Positions 1 to 6,846 of a DNA stretch of 10,685 nt are shown here, one piece after another. The position numbers and the translations under genes are program-made. Every line of letters begins with the position of its first letter. The stretch's first letter is position 1. Source of the stretch: Pseudomonadota bacterium (GTDB lineage: Bacteria > Pseudomonadota > Gammaproteobacteria > Xanthomonadales > Rhodanobacteraceae); the NCBI GenBank assembly GCA_021783385.1, contig JAJXTX010000076.1, forward strand, positions 1-10,685, read 5' to 3'. The notes beneath the pieces are model-generated. The model saw only the letters and a list, made by a program, of their open reading frames with translations. It was not told where the DNA came from and searched no databases.

Positions 1-518
1 TGCCGCAGCAGGAGGCTGGCCTGATGTGGGGCTTCCAGCTGTGGGTGAACCTGCCGGCGGCGCAGAAGATGACTGCGCCGCGCTATCAGGACATCGCGCC
101 CGGGCGCATCCCGGTGGTGCATCCGGCCGCGGGCGTGGAAGTGCGCGTGCTGGCTGGTGAACTGACCGGCGCGGTCGGTCCGGTCGAAGGCATACCGACG
201 GCGCCGGTCTACCTCGATGTCAGCCTGCAGCCGGGTGCCGCGCTGACGCTGGAGCTACCGCCCGGTCATCACGGCTTTACCTACGTGTTCGACGGCGAGG
301 CCGCGCTGGTCGGCGGCGAAAGGCTGTTGCGCAGCGAGCTGGGCGTGCTCTCTGACGGTCAGTACCTGCAGCTCGGTGGCACCGACCAGCCGTCGCGCCT
401 GTTGCTGGTGGCGGGTCGCCCGCTGAACGAACCGGTGGCGCGCTACGGGCCGTTCGTGATGAACACGCCCGAACAGATCCATGAAGCCATCGCCGACTTC
501 CGCGCGGGCAAGTTCTAG
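1..518 (+). CDS. Pirin family protein, 3' portion (5' end outside window)
   Basis: The reading frame is open from the left edge (first full codon at position 3) to a TAG at 516-518, giving 171 visible residues. The first residues read PQQEAGLMWGFQLWVNLP, the typical pirin inter-domain segment, followed by KMTAPRYQDI. The ATG at 24 lies inside this conserved segment and is therefore not the real start. What is visible is the end of the N-terminal cupin and the whole C-terminal pirin domain, closing with the family-typical FVMNTPEQIHEAIADFRAGKF-like tail. Full pirins are about 230-300 residues, so roughly the first 100, including the metal-binding histidines, are off the window. Bacterial pirins are cytosolic cupins; some have quercetinase activity and others act as redox or metabolic regulators, so no specific role can be assigned. 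It is convergent with the sugar locus and probably unrelated to it. Confidence 0.93.
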   Translation, partial: PQQEAGLMWGFQLWVNLPAAQKMTAPRYQDIAPGRIPVVHPAAGVEVRVLAGELTGAVGPVEGIPTAPVYLDVSLQPGAALTLELPPGHHGFTYVFDGEAALVGGERLLRSELGVLSDGQYLQLGGTDQPSRLLLVAGRPLNEPVARYGPFVMNTPEQIHEAIADFRAGKF

Positions 519-528
519 CGTTTTCCTC

Positions 529-638
529 GCTCTCCTCTGCAGGGAGAGGGCTGGTGTGAGGGGTCGGTGCTTGCGGGCAAGCTCATCGAAGCTGCTCGCT
601 GCAAAATCCGCAGCGCGACGCCGACACCCCGCTCACCC
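529..638. repeat. Stacked inverted repeats (REP-like element) between convergent genes
   Basis: The region between the pirin stop and the last permease gene holds three simple hairpins. They are CTCTCC/GGAGAG (530-535 with 543-548), GCTTG/CAAGC (569-573 with 578-582) and CGCTGC/GCAGCG (597-602 with 610-615). The two inner hairpins lie between imperfect inverted arms at about 552-569 (GTGAGGGGTCGG core) and 619-638 (CCGACACCCCGCTCACCCC); the first hairpin lies just outside the left arm. No T-run follows any stem on either strand, so this is not a canonical intrinsic terminator, although it sits where a bidirectional 3' end is expected. The GGGAGAGGGCTGGTGTGAGG part resembles, from memory, dispersed intergenic repeats common in Xanthomonas- and Pseudomonas-type genomes. 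The right arm overlaps the last codons of the permease gene. Confidence 0.5.
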
Positions 639-1454
639 CTTCACGCTCCCCAGCAGCAGCCCCTCCAGGTAATAGCGCTGCATCGCCAGAAACAGCAGCA
701 GCACCGGCAGCACGGTGATGACCGAACCGGCCATCATCAGCTCGGTATCCTGCGCGTGCTCGCGCGCCAGCGAAGCCAGCCCGAGCGGCAGCGTGTAATG
801 GCCCTGACCGGTCAGCACGATCAGCGGCCACATGAAGTCGTTCCATGCCGCCAGAAAGCTGAAGATCGCCAGCGTCACCATCACCGGCTTCAGCAGCGGC
901 AGCACGATCTGGCTGAAGATGCGCCACTCGCCGGCGCCGTCGAGGCGCGCCGCCTCCAGCAACTCGTCGGGAATGCCGCGGGCGTACTGGCGCACCAGGA
1001 AGATGCCGAACACGCTGGCCATCGCCGGCATGATCACGCCGGCATAGCTGTCGACCAGCCCGATCGTCTTCAGCAGCAGAAACAACGGCAGCATCGCCAC
1101 CTGGGCGGGGATCACCAGCGCGCCGAGCAGCGCCCTGAACAACCGCTCGCGCCCCGCGAAGCGCAGCTTGGCGAAGGCGTAGCCGGCCATCAGGTTGCAC
1201 GCCAGCGACAGCAGCGTGATCGCGCTTGCCACCAGCAGGCTGTTGAGCAGATAGCGCCCCATGCCGGCGCGCAGGAACAGCAGGCGGTAATTGCCCAGTG
1301 TGGCGTGCGCCGGCCACAGTGGTGGCGGCAGCGCGCTGGCCGCGCCCGGCGGCATGAACGACACCGACAGCATCCACAGCAGCGGAAACAGCGCCACCAG
1401 CGTGCCGCCGATCAGCAGCCCGTGGATCAGCGCCCTGGCCAGTCGCGGGCTCAT
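633..1454 (-). CDS. Carbohydrate ABC transporter permease, MalG-like (CUT1 type)
   Basis: This 273-residue inner-membrane protein is the second permease subunit of a sugar importer. It has an N-terminal membrane helix (about residues 8-32), a periplasmic loop, and further hydrophobic helices at about 68-92, 106-130, 136-158, 190-212 and 242-258, the usual six. The cytoplasmic EAA loop that docks the ATPase is present: EAARLDG at 167-173, then IVLP at 183-186. The C-terminus YYLEGLLLGSVKG is typical of MalG-type subunits. The ATG overlaps the stop of the upstream MalF-like gene (ATGA at 1451-1454). A good Shine-Dalgarno, GAGGGTGA (1461-1468), lies six bases before the ATG within the upstream gene. 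This is the last gene of the unit seen here; no ATPase gene follows, because the next gene is convergent. Confidence 0.95.
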   Translation of the reverse strand: MSPRLARALIHGLLIGGTLVALFPLLWMLSVSFMPPGAASALPPPLWPAHATLGNYRLLFLRAGMGRYLLNSLLVASAITLLSLACNLMAGYAFAKLRFAGRERLFRALLGALVIPAQVAMLPLFLLLKTIGLVDSYAGVIMPAMASVFGIFLVRQYARGIPDELLEAARLDGAGEWRIFSQIVLPLLKPVMVTLAIFSFLAAWNDFMWPLIVLTGQGHYTLPLGLASLAREHAQDTELMMAGSVITVLPVLLLFLAMQRYYLEGLLLGSVKG

Positions 1455-2344
1455 GCGGCATCACCCTCGAACGATGCGCTGCGGCGCGCCAGCCGCAGCA
1501 TCACCGCCGTCACCGCGAACATAATCACGAACAGCAGAAATGCCACCGCCGACGCCTCGCCGAGGTTCCACCACTGGAAGCCTTCGTCATACATCAGGTA
1601 GAGCACGCTGGTAGTGCTCTGCAGCGGACCGCCCTCGGTCATCACGTAGGGTTCGGCAAACAGCTGGAAATACCCGGCCACCGTGAGAATGCTCACCATC
1701 AGCAGCGTAGGCGCGAGCAGCGGCAGGGTGATGTGGCGCAGCTGCCGCCACGCCGAGGCGCCGTCGATGCGTGCCGCCTCGTACAGCTCCGGCGGAATCG
1801 CCTGCAGCCCGGCCAGGAAGATGATCATGTTGTAGCCGAAGTTCTTCCACACCGCGAACAGGATGATCGCCGGCATCGCCCAGTGCGGGTCGCCCAACCA
1901 GTCGATCGGATGGAGGCCCAGATGGCCGAGCACAAAGTTCGCGATGCCGTACCGGGTGTTGAACAGGTAGCGCCAGATCACCGCCACCGCCACCACGGTG
2001 GTCACCACCGGCGCGAACAGCGCGGTACGGAAGAACGGCTTGCAGCGCGCCAGCGGCGAGTTCAGCAGCAGTGCCGCGCCCAGCGAGGTGACCATCGACA
2101 GCGGCACGCCGACCGCGACGAAATATACCGTGTGCCCCAGCGCCGACCAGAACAGCGGCCGCTGCAGCAGCGCCCCATAGTTGTGCAACGCCACGAAACG
2201 CAGGTTATGGATGTCCGCCAGCGCGTACAGGTCGTAGTCGGTGAGGCTGAGCCCCAGCGCACCGATCACCGGCAGCAGGAAGAACACGCCGAGCACCAGC
2301 AGCGCCGGCGTCAGAAACAGCCACGCGGTGCGCGGCGCGTTCAT
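1451..2344 (-). CDS. Carbohydrate ABC transporter permease, MalF-like (CUT1 type)
   Basis: This 297-residue inner-membrane protein is the first permease subunit of the sugar importer. The start is the ATG at 2344, giving MNAPRTAWLFLTPALLVLG, a normal start for this family. The frame stays open far upstream, but that extension is the out-of-frame shadow of the binding-protein gene. Hydrophobic helices occur at about 7-34, 70-95, 108-126, 156-180, 210-230 and 264-286. The EAA loop reads EAARIDG at 189-195, followed by ITLP at 205-208. The start overlaps the stop of the binding-protein gene (ATGA at 2341-2344) and its own stop overlaps the next permease start, so translation is probably coupled; no convincing Shine-Dalgarno precedes it. 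It is expected to pair with the MalG-like subunit in a heterodimeric channel. The substrate is inferred from the neighbours only. Confidence 0.95.
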   Translation of the reverse strand: MNAPRTAWLFLTPALLVLGVFFLLPVIGALGLSLTDYDLYALADIHNLRFVALHNYGALLQRPLFWSALGHTVYFVAVGVPLSMVTSLGAALLLNSPLARCKPFFRTALFAPVVTTVVAVAVIWRYLFNTRYGIANFVLGHLGLHPIDWLGDPHWAMPAIILFAVWKNFGYNMIIFLAGLQAIPPELYEAARIDGASAWRQLRHITLPLLAPTLLMVSILTVAGYFQLFAEPYVMTEGGPLQSTTSVLYLMYDEGFQWWNLGEASAVAFLLFVIMFAVTAVMLRLARRSASFEGDAA

Positions 2345-3675
2345 CGCGCCGCCGGGCGCGCGCGTGTCGCGCGATCGAGCATCCAGCGGCGCTTTTCCAG
2401 GATGCGGTCGGCCTGGCGATCCATTTCGGCGGCGGCCTGATCGATCGTCAGCTCGCCGGCGATGGCGCGCGCCGCCTGCAGCTGCATGGCGTTGGCGATG
2501 CGCTCCCACTCCGGCACAGCGGGCGTCGGCCGCACGTGTTCCAGCTGCTCGCGGAACGCGCGCGCCTTGGGGTCGTCGCGCAGCGCGCCGCCTTCCCACG
2601 AGCTGCGTCGCGGCGGCATGTCGCCTACCAGGCCGTACAAGCGCTGCTGCACCGTCGGCAGTGACAGGTATTCGATCAGCGCCCAGGCCGCCGCCTTGTG
2701 CTGCGAGGCGCGGAAGATCACCAGGCTGGAGCCGCCGGCCACGCCGACGCCCGCGCGCTCCGGCCCGGGCAGCGGCGCGGTGGACCAGTCGGCCTGCTCC
2801 GACGCCGGCAGGCGCGCGCGGAACTCGCCGATGTTCCACGGCCCGGACAAATAGAACGCATACACGCCGCGGCCGAACTCCTCCCACGGATTGCCCGCCT
2901 CCACGTTGGTGATCGCCGGTGCCTGCTGCAGCCGGAAGGTGTCCACGTAGAAGGTCAGCGCGCGCTTGAAGCCGGCGCTCTCGAAGTTGCCGTACCGTCC
3001 GCCATCGCGCAGCAGCGGGTCGGGCTGCTGCAGCGCCAGCGACATCAGCTGCTCGTACTCGTTGGTGGGCAGCAGGACGCCGTAGCGATGCTGTGCCGGA
3101 TCGCTCAGCGCGGCCAGCATCGTGCGCCACTGCGCCCAGGTGACGGGCGGCGCGTCGAAGCCGGCCTTTTTCAACAGGTCGCTGCGGTAGAACAGCAGCC
3201 GCGTGTCCACGTACCACGGCACGCCGTATAACGTACCGTCGATGACATTGGTGGCCCAGATGTTGGCGAAGTAGTCCTGCGGCTGCACCACGCTTGAATG
3301 ATCGACGTAGGGCTGCAGCGGTGCCAATGCGTGCAATGCCACCAGCTCCGGTATCCAGGTATTGCCCAGCTGGCACAGGTCGGGCGTGGAGCCGCCGGCG
3401 AAAGCGGTGAGCAGCTTCTGGTGCGCCGCGCTCAGCGGAAGCTGCTGCAGCTTCACATGGATGTCCGGATGCGTGCGCTCGAACGCCGGCAACAGTTGCT
3501 GCATCACTTCGCCTTCGGGACCGAAGGTCCAGAAGGTCAGCGTCTGGCTGCCATTGCTCGTCTTGCCACAACCGCCGAGCAGGCTGCAGCCGAGCGCTAG
3601 TGCGGCAAGCGCCAGCCGCCGGCACGACCTCCGGCGCCCGGCGGCGGACTGCGGCTGCGGTCGGCGCGGTTTCAC
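2341..3675 (-). CDS. Extracellular sugar-binding lipoprotein of ABC importer (SBP family 1)
   Basis: The proposed start is GTG at 3675, whose last two bases form the stop of the upstream glucoamylase gene (GTGA, 3672-3675), giving 444 residues. An ATG at 3768 would add 31 residues that lie within the upstream gene, have no signal-peptide character and would bury the signal sequence, so it is rejected. From the GTG, a basic stretch (RRPQPQ..GRRRSCRR) precedes a hydrophobic core LALAALALGCSLLGGC. The lipobox is LGGC with the lipidated cysteine at about residue 36. The mature part opens with TLTFWTFGPEGEV and continues with AFERTHPDIHVKLQQL and AFAGGSTPDLCQLGNTW, the signature of maltose- and oligosaccharide-type binding proteins (COG1653). 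It should capture the oligosaccharide in the periplasm and hand it to the two permeases encoded next. A binding protein for beta-1,2-gluco-oligosaccharides (Listeria Lin1841) belongs to this broad family, which fits the neighbour, but specificity cannot be read from sequence. Confidence 0.93.
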   Translation of the reverse strand: MKPRRPQPQSAAGRRRSCRRLALAALALGCSLLGGCGKTSNGSQTLTFWTFGPEGEVMQQLLPAFERTHPDIHVKLQQLPLSAAHQKLLTAFAGGSTPDLCQLGNTWIPELVALHALAPLQPYVDHSSVVQPQDYFANIWATNVIDGTLYGVPWYVDTRLLFYRSDLLKKAGFDAPPVTWAQWRTMLAALSDPAQHRYGVLLPTNEYEQLMSLALQQPDPLLRDGGRYGNFESAGFKRALTFYVDTFRLQQAPAITNVEAGNPWEEFGRGVYAFYLSGPWNIGEFRARLPASEQADWSTAPLPGPERAGVGVAGGSSLVIFRASQHKAAAWALIEYLSLPTVQQRLYGLVGDMPPRRSSWEGGALRDDPKARAFREQLEHVRPTPAVPEWERIANAMQLQAARAIAGELTIDQAAAEMDRQADRILEKRRWMLDRATRARPAAR

Positions 3676-5141
3676 GGCGGCGCGGGCTTCGCGGCAAGCC
3701 AGCCGCCGGTGAAGCCGGCACGCTGAAGACCCTTGCGAATGTAGGGGTTCTTGCGCATCACCTTCCACACGAAGCCGCTGCGCCAGTTCTCGATCATCAG
3801 CACGATCGGGCCCTGGTCGATGCCCAGCTGCACGCTGTCGACCCAGCCCACGCCGGGCACCACGCGGCCGGTGCGCAAACGTCTGGCGGTGTCGTGGAAG
3901 CTGAGGTTGAACGCATCGACGAAGCCGTACTGGTTGTAGATGTATTTCCCGTAGCGGCGCTTCATCGCCTCCAGCGCGGGAATGACGATCTCCGGCGCGA
4001 ACGCGATCGAGCCGCCCGCAGCGGTGGGCGCGATGGTGCCGTCGTCGGTAATGTCATCCAGGCCGGCGCCGCGCGCGGTGTAACCGTAGAACCTGCGCGT
4101 ACCGCCGTTGCCCTGCAGCACGACATGGCCCGGCCCGTTGCTGGCGGTCAGCCCCCACACATTCCTGCCGTAGCCGGTCCAGTGGCCGGGATTGGCGATG
4201 GCGTAGCTGCGCTGGCTCAAGGTGGCACGGCGGCTGTTCTCGAAATAGTCCAGGCCGTGCTGGCGGCTCCACGCGTCACGGATGCCGCGGAAGTCCACCC
4301 AGGTCTCGCTGTACTGATGGCCGAACAGCGGCGCGAAGTTGAGAAAGGTCTGCCCCTCGAAGCTGCCCCAGTGGAGGTGGTTGGTGGCGAGCCAGGCTTT
4401 CCACGCATCCGGCTGCACCGGATGGGTCGGCGAACCGAGCGCCAGGATGTAGACCAGCATGCCTTCGTTGTAACCCTTCCAGTCGGCCGGGATGAACTTG
4501 CCGCCGGGCGTCCAGCCCATGCTGATCAGCGGCGCGCGCGGCTGCATCCACGGCCAGTCCACGCGGCGGTAGATCGCGTCGGCGAGCTGGCGGATCTCCC
4601 TTTCCTGCGGCGTGTCGCGGTCATAATAGGACTCCGCGAACAGCACGCCGCCGAGCAACAGGGTGGTATCGACGCTGGACACTTCGACATAGCGCCTCGC
4701 CCGCTTGCCGGTCTGCATGTCAAGAAAGTGATAGTAGAAACCGTGGTAGCCGCTGGCCTCGTCCTCGCTGTCGTTCTGCGGCGCGTTCTTGAAAAAGCGC
4801 AGCGTGGTCAGCGTGCGCTGCACCGCCTGCTGGCGTGTGATGTAGCCGCGCTCGACGCCGACGCCGTAGGCGGTGAGGCCGAAACCCACCGCGGCAATGC
4901 TGGAGAACGCGTGGCCGGGATACGAGTCCGGCACCAGCCCGGTTTTCGGATCGGCGCTGCGCCAGAACCACTCGAAAGTGCGCCTTTCCAGATCGTCGAC
5001 CAGCGCCCGTTGCTCGACGGACAGGGCGGTGTAGCCGTATGCGGGCGCCTTCGCGGCGACCGGCGCGAGCGCGCTGGTGCCAAGCACCAGCAGGGCCGAA
5101 AAAAGGCCGCTGCGCAGCGTTCGGTAAAAGGAGGACATCAT
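3672..5141 (-). CDS. Exported glucoamylase-family (GH144-like) glycoside hydrolase
   Basis: With the ATG at 5141 this is a 489-residue exported enzyme. A second ATG at 5138 and a TTG at 5147 are alternatives, and no strong Shine-Dalgarno decides between them. A signal peptide spans about residues 1-30 (SGLFSALLVLGTSALAPVAA). The rest is one (alpha/alpha)6-type Glycoamylase domain (COG5368; PF10091). Family blocks seen are LERRTFEWFW (51-60), LVPDSYPGHAFSSIAAVGF (69-87), GFYYHFLDMQTGKR (134-147), EVSSVDTTLLLGGVL (153-167), WKGYNEGMLVYILALGSPTHP (221-241), FGHQYSETWVDFRGIRDAW (273-291) and YNQYGFVDAFNLSF (402-415), plus an acidic cluster NDSEDE at 123-128. 'Glucoamylase' is a historical name: characterised relatives are the GH144 enzymes that cut beta-1,2-glucan (endo-beta-1,2-glucanase of Chitinophaga pinensis; a sophorose-releasing enzyme of Parabacteroides). 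It probably acts in the periplasm, between the receptor and the importer. Family call firm; beta-1,2 specificity is inference. Confidence 0.9.
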   Translation of the reverse strand: MMSSFYRTLRSGLFSALLVLGTSALAPVAAKAPAYGYTALSVEQRALVDDLERRTFEWFWRSADPKTGLVPDSYPGHAFSSIAAVGFGLTAYGVGVERGYITRQQAVQRTLTTLRFFKNAPQNDSEDEASGYHGFYYHFLDMQTGKRARRYVEVSSVDTTLLLGGVLFAESYYDRDTPQEREIRQLADAIYRRVDWPWMQPRAPLISMGWTPGGKFIPADWKGYNEGMLVYILALGSPTHPVQPDAWKAWLATNHLHWGSFEGQTFLNFAPLFGHQYSETWVDFRGIRDAWSRQHGLDYFENSRRATLSQRSYAIANPGHWTGYGRNVWGLTASNGPGHVVLQGNGGTRRFYGYTARGAGLDDITDDGTIAPTAAGGSIAFAPEIVIPALEAMKRRYGKYIYNQYGFVDAFNLSFHDTARRLRTGRVVPGVGWVDSVQLGIDQGPIVLMIENWRSGFVWKVMRKNPYIRKGLQRAGFTGGWLAAKPAPP

Positions 5142-5214
5142 GCTCAAGCGACCCGTTCTTGCGGTGGTGAGTGCGACGCCATGGCAGAATTTCGATCAGC
5201 CGTGGTTGGAGTGA

Positions 5215-6735
5215 TTACACGGCCACCGGGGCGGCGGCGCAGTAGCGGTCGATGAACGCCTGATGCGGCGGCATCGCCTCCACGCAGCCGGCCACCACGT
5301 TGCCGACGCTGGCGATGAACGCATGCAGCTCGCGGTCCGGCATCTGATCCACCAGCGGATGGTAGCCGCGCGGCACGATCCCCTGGCCCAGCATCACCTG
5401 CACCCAGCTGACGCTGGCAAACATCTCCTCGGCGTCGCGGAAGAAGCGGCCGCTGTCGCGGAACAGCCGGATGTTCTCCTGCAACGATGGCGGAATCGAC
5501 ATGTGCCGGCAGTTGTTCCAGAACGGCGTGTCGTCGCGTCGGGTCGCGTGGTAGTGCAGGATCAGGAAATCGCGGATGCGCTCGAACTCGAACACCGACT
5601 GTGCGTTGTAGCGGTCGCTCAGCACCGGGCTGAAATCGCGCTGCGGAAACAGGTTCAGCAGCCGCGCGATGCCCGACTGGATCAGATAGATGCTGGTCGA
5701 TTCCAGCGGCTCCATAAAGCCGCTGGCCAGTCCCAGCGCCACCACATTGCGGTTCCAGAATTTCTTGCGCATGCCGGTGGTGAAGCGCAGCGGGCGCGGG
5801 TCGCCCAGCGGCTGGCCGTCGAGATTTGCCAGCAGCGTGGCCGCCGCCTCGTCGTCGCTGAGGTGTGCGCTGCAATATACGTAGCCGTTGCCGGTGCGGT
5901 GCTGCAGCGGAATGCGCCACTGCCAGCCCGCGGCGCGGGCGGTGGAGCGCGTATACGGCGTCGGCGGCCCGACCTTTTCGCACGGCACGGCCAGCGCGCG
6001 GTCGCACGGCAGCCAGTGGGTGAAGTCGGTGTAGCCGGTGTGCAGCGCCTGCTCGATCAGCAGGCCGCGAAAACCCGAGCAGTCGATGAACAGCTCGCCG
6101 TCGATGCGTTCACCGCTGTCCAGCACGATCGCCTCGACGAAACCGTCGTGATCGCGCAGCAGCGTCTGCGCGATCCGCCCCTCGGTGCGCACCACGCCGC
6201 GCTGCTCGGCGTAACGACGCAGGTAGGCCGCATAGCGGCCGGCGTCGAAGTGGTAGGCGTAGGCGATGTTGGCCAGCGGCGACGTCGCCGGCACATCGCT
6301 GGCCGAGGTCATGAAGCGGCCGCGCGGCGCGGCCACCGTGTTGAGCGAGTACGCGCCGATGTCCTGCGCCTTGCCCTGCTGCCGCGCCTTGATCCAGAAC
6401 TGGTGGAACGGCAGCAGGCTCACGTCGTGGCCGATGCTGCCGAAGCCGTGGATATAGGAATCGCCCAGCTGCCCCCAGTCGTTGAACTGGATGCCGAGCT
6501 TGAAGGTGCTTTGCGTCTGCCGGATGAATTCGATCTCATCGATTTCCAGCAGATTGTTGAACAGCTTCAGGTGCGGCACGGTCGCCTCGCCGACGCCGAC
6601 GGTGCCGATCTCCTCCGATTCCACCAGCCGGATCGCATAGTCGCGGCCGAGCACCTTGGCGAACGCCGCTGCAGCCATCCATCCGGCGGTGCCGCCGCCG
6701 ACGATGACGATGTGCCTGATGCGTGGATCACTCAT
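5215..6735 (-). CDS. Flavin-dependent halogenase ('tryptophan 7-halogenase' family)
   Basis: This is a 506-residue FAD-dependent enzyme of the PrnA/RebH superfamily (PF04820), full length for the family. Motifs seen are the dinucleotide-binding GGGTAGW at 13-19, VGVGEATVPHL at 46-56, the catalytic lysine in TFKLGIQFNDW at exactly position 79 (Lys79 in PrnA and RebH), the halogenase signature WQWRIP at 271-276, and PLESTS at 343-348, with Glu345 matching the essential Glu346 region of PrnA. The enzyme should therefore be able to form hypohalous acid from FADH2, O2 and halide. It would need a separate flavin reductase, none of which is in the window. Its substrate is unknown: relatives next to TonB receptors in Xanthomonas and Brevundimonas (e.g. 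BrvH) brominate indole in vitro, but their natural role is unresolved. It starts 35 bases after a terminator and lies 73 bases before the glucoamylase-family gene. Only a weak AGG precedes the ATG. Confidence 0.93.
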   Translation of the reverse strand: MSDPRIRHIVIVGGGTAGWMAAAAFAKVLGRDYAIRLVESEEIGTVGVGEATVPHLKLFNNLLEIDEIEFIRQTQSTFKLGIQFNDWGQLGDSYIHGFGSIGHDVSLLPFHQFWIKARQQGKAQDIGAYSLNTVAAPRGRFMTSASDVPATSPLANIAYAYHFDAGRYAAYLRRYAEQRGVVRTEGRIAQTLLRDHDGFVEAIVLDSGERIDGELFIDCSGFRGLLIEQALHTGYTDFTHWLPCDRALAVPCEKVGPPTPYTRSTARAAGWQWRIPLQHRTGNGYVYCSAHLSDDEAAATLLANLDGQPLGDPRPLRFTTGMRKKFWNRNVVALGLASGFMEPLESTSIYLIQSGIARLLNLFPQRDFSPVLSDRYNAQSVFEFERIRDFLILHYHATRRDDTPFWNNCRHMSIPPSLQENIRLFRDSGRFFRDAEEMFASVSWVQVMLGQGIVPRGYHPLVDQMPDRELHAFIASVGNVVAGCVEAMPPHQAFIDRYCAAAPVAV

Positions 6736-6770
6736 GGAAAACCTGTTTCTGCAAGGGACCTGCCGCTCTG

Positions 6771-6800
6771 AAAAACAAAGCCCGCGGGACGCGGGCTTTG
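6771..6800 (-). terminator. Intrinsic terminator after the TonB-dependent receptor gene
   Basis: A perfect 11-bp stem (CAAAGCCCGCG at 6776-6786 with CGCGGGCTTTG at 6790-6800) has a 3-base loop and is followed on the minus strand by TTTTT (6775-6771). It lies 46 bases past the receptor stop codon. On the plus strand no T-run follows, so it acts on the minus strand only. The halogenase start codon is only 35 bases further on, leaving little room for a separate promoter. Confidence 0.9.
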
Positions 6801-6846
6801 CGTGAAGCCTGTATATCCCTGCCGCTTTCGGCCAGCAAGCGCGAGC

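Noticed and set aside
567..1601. 344-codon open frame on the + strand
   Set aside because: It lies opposite two clear permease genes; its product is low-complexity and rich in Gln, Arg and His, as expected of a GC-rich shadow frame.
2345..3721. Long N-terminal extension of the MalF-like frame, suggesting a 756-residue fusion
   Set aside because: The extension is an Arg/Ala-rich shadow of the binding-protein gene; the ATG at 2344 in the ATGA overlap gives a normal permease.
5142..5214. Search for a promoter or hairpin between halogenase and glucoamylase-family genes
   Set aside because: No convincing -35/-10 pair or stable stem was seen; the gap is simply a short intergenic spacer.
3600..5255. 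551-codon open frame on the + strand
   Set aside because: It lies opposite the glucoamylase-family gene and the start of the binding-protein gene, has no recognisable domain and is an antisense shadow.
5263..6771. 502-codon open frame on the + strand
   Set aside because: It mirrors the halogenase gene exactly; the halogenase frame has all family motifs and this frame has none.
6810..6838. Promoter-like TTGCTG-17-TATACA on the minus strand just after the receptor gene
   Set aside because: Only 7 of 12 consensus bases match, and it would fire directly into the intrinsic terminator at 6771-6800; possible only as part of an attenuator, with no other support.
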